Below, piece after piece: positions 8,021-13,272 of a DNA stretch of 20,291 nt (position 1 is the stretch's first letter; every line of letters begins with the position of its first letter). Location of the stretch: the NCBI GenBank assembly GCA_028691385.1, contig JAQUZL010000021.1, positions 1 to 20,291 of the forward strand, given 5' to 3'. This DNA comes from Oscillospiraceae bacterium. GTDB taxonomy: Bacteria; Bacillota; Clostridia; Oscillospirales; Oscillospiraceae. Made by a program: the position numbers and the translations under genes. The notes beneath the pieces were generated by a model. It was not told the DNA's origin. It did no database searches and saw nothing but the letters and a program-made list of their open reading frames with translations.

Positions 8021-9340
8021 ATGAATTATACGATGCTCATTGCAGATGACAACGAAGAAAACCGGGACATTCTCTCGCTCCTGTTTCAGGACGACTATGC
8101 CATTTTGCAAGCGAAAAACGGGCTGGAAACGCTGACGGTGCTGGAACAAAACAGCGGAAGCATTGACGTTGTTCTGCTCGATCTGATGATGCCGGATCTG
8201 GACGGACTGGATGTGCTGCGCCGCCGCGCGGCACTGCCATACTTTCAGGACGTTCCGGTGGTGGTCATCACGGCAAGCAATGCGCCGGAAGATCAAATCA
8301 TGGCGTTTCAGCTGGGCGCTGGGGACTATATCAACAAGCCCTTTGTGCCGGACATCGTTCGTTCCCGCGTGAAAAACGTGATGGCCGCGCATCGCCGCCG
8401 CAGAGCCATTGCCAGGCAGGCGCTGGGACGGAAGATGCAGCCGGCGTTGGATTTGCTCACGGGTCTATATAATCAGGCGGCAGCGGAATTGGAGATCACC
8501 GAGGTGCTGCAAACCCGGGCGCAGCAGCGCCACGCGCTGCTGGTCATAGACATTGATAACTATCAAACGGTCAAAGCGCTGTCCGGGCAGGCGGCGGCGG
8601 AGCATACGGTGCGCATTGTGGCGGATCTGATTTCCGGCCTGTTCCGCAAATCAGATATTGTGGGACGAATGGAAGGCGACGCGTATGTGGTGCTGATGAC
8701 GGATGTGCCGTCGTCCCAGAGCGTTCAGGAAAAGGCAAATACGCTGATTCAGCTGATGAAATATAAGCCGAATTTGACCATTCCGGAAAATGTGTCGGTG
8801 AGTGTCGGTTATGTGATAACGGATGATGATGCGCGATCCTATGCGCAGCTGATGGCGTGCGCCAAGCAGGCGCTTCACGCCGCAAAACTGGCCGGAAAGG
8901 CCTGCGCAAGAGAATATGGCGTGGCGCATGCGCCGGTTGATGAGGACGCCTTGCATGCGGTGCTGCTGGTCAGCCGCAATCGCAGCGTGTGCAGCATGGT
9001 GCAGGCGCTGATGCCGGAGCAGCTGCGTGTGATTGAGGTGCTGACCCTGGCAGATCTGCCGCGGGTGACGCCGCAGCAGATTGCGCGGATCAAAATGGCC
9101 TATATCGACGTGTCGGATCAAGAGGATTGCGCGCAAGTGTGGAGCACCATTTCCACGTATAGCTGGGTCAGGGCGCTGCCCACCATCGCGGTGTGCGAGG
9201 AGGGAAACATGACGCAATACCGCAGCGCGATGGCTGCGGGCGTGGAGGACATCCTGTCGGCGCCGTTGGAAAGCGCGGTGTTTCGCCGCCGTACCATGAA
9301 GCTGCTCGGCAGAATCGGCGCGCTGGACGACCCCATGTAA
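8021..9340 (+). CDS. RR1: response regulator with degenerate GGDEF and receiver-like C-terminus
   Basis: A 439-residue cytoplasmic regulator. The start at 8021 is set by AAGGAGGA eight bases upstream; an earlier in-frame start inside HK1 is rejected. Residues 1-125 are a receiver with Asp54 (LLDLMMPDLDG). Residues about 145-290 have the GGDEF fold signature (LTGLYN, then IDIDNY), but the active-site motif is EGDAY (218-222), with the first Gly, the catalytic Glu and the Phe changed, and the G-H..GD region is eroded. Diguanylate cyclase activity is therefore unlikely; GTP or c-di-GMP binding remains possible. Residues about 305-430 look like a second, degenerate receiver (VLLVSRNRSV at its start, YIDVSD with Asp363 near the usual phosphosite, no clear acidic pair or conserved Lys). 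No DNA-binding domain is seen. It is probably the partner of HK1. Confidence 0.85.
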   Translation: MNYTMLIADDNEENRDILSLLFQDDYAILQAKNGLETLTVLEQNSGSIDVVLLDLMMPDLDGLDVLRRRAALPYFQDVPVVVITASNAPEDQIMAFQLGAGDYINKPFVPDIVRSRVKNVMAAHRRRRAIARQALGRKMQPALDLLTGLYNQAAAELEITEVLQTRAQQRHALLVIDIDNYQTVKALSGQAAAEHTVRIVADLISGLFRKSDIVGRMEGDAYVVLMTDVPSSQSVQEKANTLIQLMKYKPNLTIPENVSVSVGYVITDDDARSYAQLMACAKQALHAAKLAGKACAREYGVAHAPVDEDALHAVLLVSRNRSVCSMVQALMPEQLRVIEVLTLADLPRVTPQQIARIKMAYIDVSDQEDCAQVWSTISTYSWVRALPTIAVCEEGNMTQYRSAMAAGVEDILSAPLESAVFRRRTMKLLGRIGALDDPM

Positions 9341-9419
9341 CAAGGCGAGCGCTTGCTGCCTGTGAAGCGCAAGTCCTTTCCCGTTTTTTAATAGGTTGTG
9401 CTTGGAACACAATGCATGA

Positions 9420-9455
9420 AATCCCGGAGATGCGATGGCATCTCCGGGATTTTTA
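9420..9455 (+). terminator. Terminator after RR1
   Basis: A 14-base perfect stem, AATCCCGGAGATGC (9420-9433) with GCATCTCCGGGATT (9438-9451), loop GATG, then T-run. It closes the HK1-RR1 operon. Confidence 0.92.
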
Positions 9456-9714
9456 TGTTTCGGCATGCGGCGAGCCGCCGTGCCGCACGCTGCGGATGGA
9501 TGAAACCGAAATGCGCAGGCGTCTGGCAACGCGACGTTTGCTTGGGGCGCTGTGCGAAAATCCTGTATAGCTATTGACATATGCATACATAATAGGGTGG
9601 CGGCTTATCTTGAAACAAGGTCCTCTTAGCCCCTGCGGCGTGCTCCAAACGGGGATGGTTGGGGCAAAATTGGGACAGTTCCTGCGGATAAGCGAGTCTT
9701 TTGCCAAACGCAGA
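9456..9714. other. Non-coding stretch between the RR1 terminator and the minus-strand RHH gene
   Basis: From the RR1 stop to the RHH stop there are about 370 bases without a supported gene. Apart from the RR1 terminator I see a weak GCGCTT/AAGCGC hairpin (9349-9370), a TTGACA at 9574 without a matching -10, and short unsupported ORFs. No terminator could be seen for the minus-strand RHH gene. Confidence 0.5.
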
Positions 9715-9918
9715 CTATTCTGCCGCCGAATCCTTGCCGCAGGCAGCGTCTGCGCGTTCATCCATAGCTTCCTGCCGGAGCGCCTCAAGCCCCAAACGAA
9801 TGAGCTCCACCGTTGCCTCTGACCGGGTTTGGTAGCGGTGCTCAAAGCGAAAATCTTCTATTTGCTGAAATAACTTGCGATCGACAGACACTGTATACCG
9901 CGGCTTATCTGTAGCCAT
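9715..9918 (-). CDS. Small ribbon-helix-helix DNA-binding protein (RHH-A)
   Basis: A 67-residue protein of the MetJ/Arc/CopG type. The start at 9918 is chosen because AGAGGTGA lies just upstream (9924-9931 on the plus strand) and the pattern fits RHH proteins: strand RYTVSVD (residues about 7-13), helix LFQQIEDFRFEH, turn, then helix SEATVELIRLGLEALRQE. The tail is charged and probably disordered. RHH proteins act as dimers whose beta strand enters the major groove. It is divergent from a second RHH gene, and a repeated CAGTGAACC element lies in its promoter, which points to auto- or cross-regulation. The predicted leader is very short, about 13 bases, so the ribosome site sits almost at the transcript start. 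No toxin-like gene is adjacent. Confidence 0.82.
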   Translation of the reverse strand: MATDKPRYTVSVDRKLFQQIEDFRFEHRYQTRSEATVELIRLGLEALRQEAMDERADAACGKDSAAE

Positions 9919-9937
9919 ATGTATCACCTCTTTCGAA

Positions 9938-9966
9938 ATTATACACCAGTGAACCAAAGATGTAAA
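9938..9966 (-). promoter_or_regulatory. Promoter of RHH-A with CAGTGAACC element in the spacer
   Basis: On the minus strand: TTTACA (9961-9966), 17-base spacer, TATAAT (9938-9943). One copy of the nonamer CAGTGAACC (plus-strand orientation, 9947-9955) fills the spacer. Confidence 0.78.
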
Positions 9967-10041
9967 GGCGCGTTGCGGTTCAAACCACTATTGACAGTGA
10001 ACCAGTGAACCTCTATAATAAAGCTACAGATTCAGTGAACC
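9947..10041 (+). repeat. Four CAGTGAACC operator-like repeats
   Basis: Exact copies at 9947-9955, 9995-10003, 10003-10011 and 10033-10041, all in the same orientation. The middle two share one base and repeat with an 8-base period. Three lie inside promoter spacers and the fourth is just downstream of the predicted RHH-B start site. GGTTCAAACC at 9977-9986 may be a degenerate relative. Direct short repeats are typical RHH operators (for example omega repressor heptads), so the two flanking RHH proteins are the natural binders; this is inference. Confidence 0.75.
9991..10019 (+). promoter_or_regulatory. Consensus promoter of RHH-B with two operator repeats in the spacer
   Basis: Perfect TTGACA (9991-9996), 17-base spacer, perfect TATAAT (10014-10019). 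The spacer is almost wholly the two overlapping CAGTGAACC copies. A full-consensus promoter that is physically filled by repeats suggests strong expression held down by a repressor. Confidence 0.88.
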
Positions 10042-10066
10042 ACTACACCAAAGGGAGGTCGTAGTC

Positions 10067-10294
10067 ATGGCAACAAAATTGAAACGCTTTACAATTTCCA
10101 TTACACCGGAAATGGAAGTTGATTTGGACGTGGTGAAAAAGGAGCGTTACTACAAGCAGACCCAGAGTGAAATGATTCGGGATTTGATTGTTTTGGGCCT
10201 CCGAGAATACAATGAAGATCAGCCCGGAGAGGATGCGGCGCGGCCGGATTGCGTGGCGTCAAAGACAGCGGAAAACCGGGATGAAAAGCCATAA
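10067..10294 (+). CDS. Small ribbon-helix-helix DNA-binding protein (RHH-B)
   Basis: A 75-residue protein with AAGGGAGG (10051-10058) eight bases before its ATG. The N-terminus has the RHH pattern: strand RFTISIT (about 7-13), helix PEMEVDLDVVKKERYY, turn, and helix QSEMIRDLIVLGLREY. The C-terminal 25 residues are polar and probably disordered. It resembles RHH-A in size and opening (MATxxxRxT) but the helices differ, so they are distant paralogues at best and may form separate dimers. It is transcribed away from RHH-A from a consensus promoter with CAGTGAACC repeats. No clear terminator follows, so read-through towards RR2 is possible. Confidence 0.8.
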   Translation: MATKLKRFTISITPEMEVDLDVVKKERYYKQTQSEMIRDLIVLGLREYNEDQPGEDAARPDCVASKTAENRDEKP

Positions 10295-10475
10295 TCATGC
10301 GACCATTGCATGGGAGAATCTACAAATTTTTATAGGTGCCGGAGCTTGCCGGTTGCATTCGATGCCAAAATCAGCTATGATAAACTCCAGAAGGATCGGA
10401 GTCTATGGCCGCGCTTGCACGCTAGGATGGCACAGTGGGTGAGCTGACCGATTTGATTGGAGGCCAGGGGTTGGC
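10295..10475 (+). promoter_or_regulatory. RR2 upstream region with candidate promoter
   Basis: TTGCAT (10353-10358), 17-base spacer, TATGAT (10376-10381). A small ACTCC/GGAGT hairpin (10384-10402) begins near the expected transcript start. The rest holds nothing recognisable; no CAGTGAACC copy and no known c-di-GMP riboswitch motif was found. Confidence 0.42.
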
Positions 10476-13037
10476 ATGGACAATGAGAAAATATTGATCG
10501 TGGATGACAGCAAGCTCAATCGCACGCTGCTTACGCGTCTGCTGTCCGACGAATATGAAATCATTCAGGCTGAAAATGGCCGGAAAGCGATGGAACTGCT
10601 GCAAGAGCAGAACATCCTGTGCGTGATATTGGATCTCATCATGCCGGTCATGGATGGCATCGCGTTTTTGCGAGAATTTCATGAGAACCCGGAATTTCAC
10701 AATATTCCCGTTCTGGTGGCCACCTCGGATGCGCAGAAAGCACGGGAGCGGGAGTGCCTGGAGCTTGGCGCGTGGGATTTTATTTCCAAACCGTATGACG
10801 CGTCTATTTTGCGGATGCGCCTGAAAAATATCATCGGACGCAGCAAGGCGGGCATGCTGGCGCAGCTGCGGCATGTGGCGGAGCATGATGCGCTCACAGG
10901 CCTTTATAACCGCGCACGTTTTTTTGTATCCACGCGGGAGCTGCTTGACCGGAATCCGACGCAGGAATTTGCGATGATTCGCTTCGATGTCGATCATTTT
11001 CGGCTGTTCAATTCGTTTTTTGGCGACGCTGAAGGCGACCGGCTGCTGCGATGTATTTCCGAAAACCTGGAAAAGGAAATGCAGAGCATTGAAAAATGTA
11101 CATACGGCAGAATTGATTCCGATGTGTTTGCAATGTGCATTCCAAATGAGCCGGCGCAGGTCGATACCATTGTGCGGCATGGGGTTCAGATGCTCAACAG
11201 CTACAACACTTCCTATTATATGGAGCCTTCGTTTGGCATCTGCATTATCACGAACCCGGCGCTTCCGGTGCAAACAATTTATGCACATGCGGCCATCGCG
11301 GCACGATACAGTAAGGATCAGGTGCAAAAGCACGTAAGCTATTATGACGAAAGCATGTCGGAGCGGGAAATTCAGGAGCAAAGCCTGATGAACGAGGCGC
11401 AGTCCGCGCTGGACGCACGGCAGTTTGTGGTGTACCTGCAGCCGAAATATAACCTGAAAACAGGAAGGCCCTATGGCGCGGAGGCACTTTCCCGCTGGAA
11501 TCATCCCCAAAAAGGACTGATTCAGCCCGGCAGATATATTCCGACCTTTGAACGCAACGGTTTTATTGGCAAGCTGGATTATTACATGTGGGAGAGCACC
11601 TGCCAGCTGCTTCGCAAATGGCTTGATGCAGGACTGCACCCGGCGCCGATTTCGGTCAACGTATCCCGCGCAAATTTGTACAACCCCAGACTTGCGGAAA
11701 TTTTGCGGGAGCTGGTCAAAAAGTATGCAGTACCGCCGGAGCTGCTCAATCTGGAGCTGACCGAGAGCACCTATATGGGCAGCCCGGAGCTGATGAAAAA
11801 AGTGGTGTCAGAGCTGCAGTGCGAGGGCTTCCTCATTATGATGGATGATTTTGGAAGCGGCTTCTCCTCGCTCAATGTGCTCAAGGATATTGCGGTCGAT
11901 GTGCTGAAAATTGATATGAAGTTCATTCCGACCGGCGAGAACAACGCCCGCGGCGAGCGGATTCTGGCGTCGGTGATTCGCATGGCCGAGTGGCTGCAGC
12001 TGCCGGTGGTCATGGAGGGTGTTGAAACAAAGGAGCAAATGGAATTCCTGCGCGGCATCGGCTGCGATTATGTGCAGGGGTATTATTTTGCCAGACCCAT
12101 GCCGGTTGCGGATTATGAGGCGCTGCTGCGCAATCTGGCGGAGCGGCAGATGCCCGCGCAGGCCAATTGTCCAAGCGATGCGGCCATGATGCGCGCTGCG
12201 TGGCTTTCCACGCCGGAGACGGCACAGCTGCTTGCCGGTATCGATCAGCCGGTGGCCGTGTTTGCATATTCCCAGCAGACGCTGACGCCTGTGCGGTGCA
12301 ATCAGGCCTTCGATCAGCTGTTTGGCCAAGAGCGCAATGCGGCCGGCACGGCGGATTCGTATGGAAAAAATGTACCGGCGGAGAATCTGCAGCTGATTTG
12401 CGCGACGGCAGAGCGCGCCATCAAGCAGCACAGCCGTGCCGAATGCGAGTATTTTCGAATTGACAGGAGCGGCAGAGGCAAGTGGATTCGTGTGATTTTC
12501 CACTGCGCGCAGGGCGACCAGAGCGGCGCGTTGCTGGTGGCGTCTTTCACCGATATTACCAAGCAGAAAAATCTGGAGCTGGAGCTGGAAAAGTTTGACC
12601 ACTTTATCGAGCAGCCGATGCGCAAAAAGCTGCTGATCGTAGATGATTCGGAGGTCAGCCGGGCAATCCTCAAGTCGATTTTCGAGCGTGAGTTTCAGGT
12701 CATCGAGGCGGAAAACGGCGCGGACGGATTGGACAAGCTGCAGATGCATCAGGCTGAAATCGGTATGATTTTACTGGATATGATGATGCCGGGGATTGAC
12801 GGCATCGGATTTTTGACCAGAAAGAATGCCGATCCTGCGTATGCCAACATTCCCGTGGTGGTGATTTCCGCAGAGCAGCGAAGCGCCATTCAGCGCAATA
12901 TGCTGAAGCTTGGTGTGAATGACTATATCACAAAACCCTACATCCCCGAGCTTGTGCGGCGGCGCGTCCAGAATGTGCTGGATTATGACAGCCGTTTTCG
13001 TGCGCTGGTGCAGGAGTATCGGAGATCGGCGCAATAA
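10476..13037 (+). CDS. RR2: c-di-GMP phosphodiesterase response regulator (REC-GGDEF-EAL-PAS-REC)
   Basis: An 853-residue cytoplasmic protein. GGAGG (10459-10463) and AGGGG (10466-10470) precede the ATG. Domains: receiver 1 (1-120, Asp53 in ILDLIMPVMDG), a GGDEF-like domain (about 135-270) whose motif is IDSDVF (213-218) and so catalytically dead, an EAL domain (about 305-550), a PAS-like segment (about 585-690) and a C-terminal receiver (about 718-850, Asp768 in LLDMMMPGIDG). The EAL domain keeps its key motifs: EALSRW with Glu336, ELTES, DDFGSG, the KIDMKF segment, EGVET and QGYYFARPMP. It should hydrolyse c-di-GMP to pGpG. Receivers at both ends imply two phosphorylation inputs, perhaps from HK1 and HK2. 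No DNA-binding domain is seen. Confidence 0.92.
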   Translation: MDNEKILIVDDSKLNRTLLTRLLSDEYEIIQAENGRKAMELLQEQNILCVILDLIMPVMDGIAFLREFHENPEFHNIPVLVATSDAQKARERECLELGAWDFISKPYDASILRMRLKNIIGRSKAGMLAQLRHVAEHDALTGLYNRARFFVSTRELLDRNPTQEFAMIRFDVDHFRLFNSFFGDAEGDRLLRCISENLEKEMQSIEKCTYGRIDSDVFAMCIPNEPAQVDTIVRHGVQMLNSYNTSYYMEPSFGICIITNPALPVQTIYAHAAIAARYSKDQVQKHVSYYDESMSEREIQEQSLMNEAQSALDARQFVVYLQPKYNLKTGRPYGAEALSRWNHPQKGLIQPGRYIPTFERNGFIGKLDYYMWESTCQLLRKWLDAGLHPAPISVNVSRANLYNPRLAEILRELVKKYAVPPELLNLELTESTYMGSPELMKKVVSELQCEGFLIMMDDFGSGFSSLNVLKDIAVDVLKIDMKFIPTGENNARGERILASVIRMAEWLQLPVVMEGVETKEQMEFLRGIGCDYVQGYYFARPMPVADYEALLRNLAERQMPAQANCPSDAAMMRAAWLSTPETAQLLAGIDQPVAVFAYSQQTLTPVRCNQAFDQLFGQERNAAGTADSYGKNVPAENLQLICATAERAIKQHSRAECEYFRIDRSGRGKWIRVIFHCAQGDQSGALLVASFTDITKQKNLELELEKFDHFIEQPMRKKLLIVDDSEVSRAILKSIFEREFQVIEAENGADGLDKLQMHQAEIGMILLDMMMPGIDGIGFLTRKNADPAYANIPVVVISAEQRSAIQRNMLKLGVNDYITKPYIPELVRRRVQNVLDYDSRFRALVQEYRRSAQ

Positions 13038-13053
13038 CAATACATACAAAACA

Positions 13054-13080
13054 GGGCGCGGCTGCAGTGCAGCCGCGCCC
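13054..13080. terminator. Strong hairpin after RR2, probable terminator
   Basis: A 12-base perfect stem GGGCGCGGCTGC (13054-13065) with GCAGCCGCGCCC (13069-13080) and a 3-base loop. No T-run follows, so it may end transcription poorly or mainly protect the 3' end. Confidence 0.55.
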
Positions 13081-13180
13081 TCAATCTGTTCAAAAGCCCA
13101 CGTCCTGCGTTCCGCCGCACAACCGTTGGGGTCACCTTGTATATTATGCTGCCAGGCGCTGCGAAAAAAATATTTCGTTC

Positions 13181-13200
13181 GACATAATCTGACATAATAG
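13181..13200 (+). repeat. Tandem GACATAAT boxes upstream of the HK2 promoter
   Basis: GACATAAT at 13181 and 13191, a 10-base period, that is the same helix face. They fall at about -58 to -41 relative to the predicted start, where activators usually bind. An inverted ATTATG occurs at about 13143. The binder is unknown. Confidence 0.45.
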
Positions 13201-13204
13201 TGCG

Positions 13205-13232
13205 TTGACCAAACCCGCCTGTGGACTATAAT
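13205..13232 (+). promoter_or_regulatory. Promoter of HK2
   Basis: TTGACC (13205-13210), 16-base spacer, TATAAT (13227-13232). It excludes an in-frame ATG at 13231 as the start, because that ATG lies in the -10. Confidence 0.75.
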
Positions 13233-13272
13233 GAGAACGCGAACGCAAAGCGTGCGTTGGGGGAGGCTTGGC

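Noticed and set aside
8651..9586. Minus-strand ORF of 311 codons across RR1
   Set aside because: His-rich low-quality translation antisense to RR1, and it crosses the RR1 terminator.
9574..9593. TTGACA followed by CATAAT
   Set aside because: Spacing of 8 bases and no gene downstream on that strand.
9600..9910. 11-base GCGGCTTATCT at 9600 and again at 9900, inside the start of RHH-A
   Set aside because: Considered as a remnant of a duplicated RHH gene, but similarity stops after about 11 bases and no frame continues; chance is sufficient.
9976..9986. GGTTCAAACC resembling a tRNA T-loop
   Set aside because: No pairing T-stem, acceptor or anticodon arms around it; it is better read as a degenerate relative of the RHH repeat.
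9715..10294. RHH pair as a classical toxin-antitoxin module
   Set aside because: Both genes encode RHH proteins and neither neighbour looks like a RelE, MazF, VapC or similar toxin.
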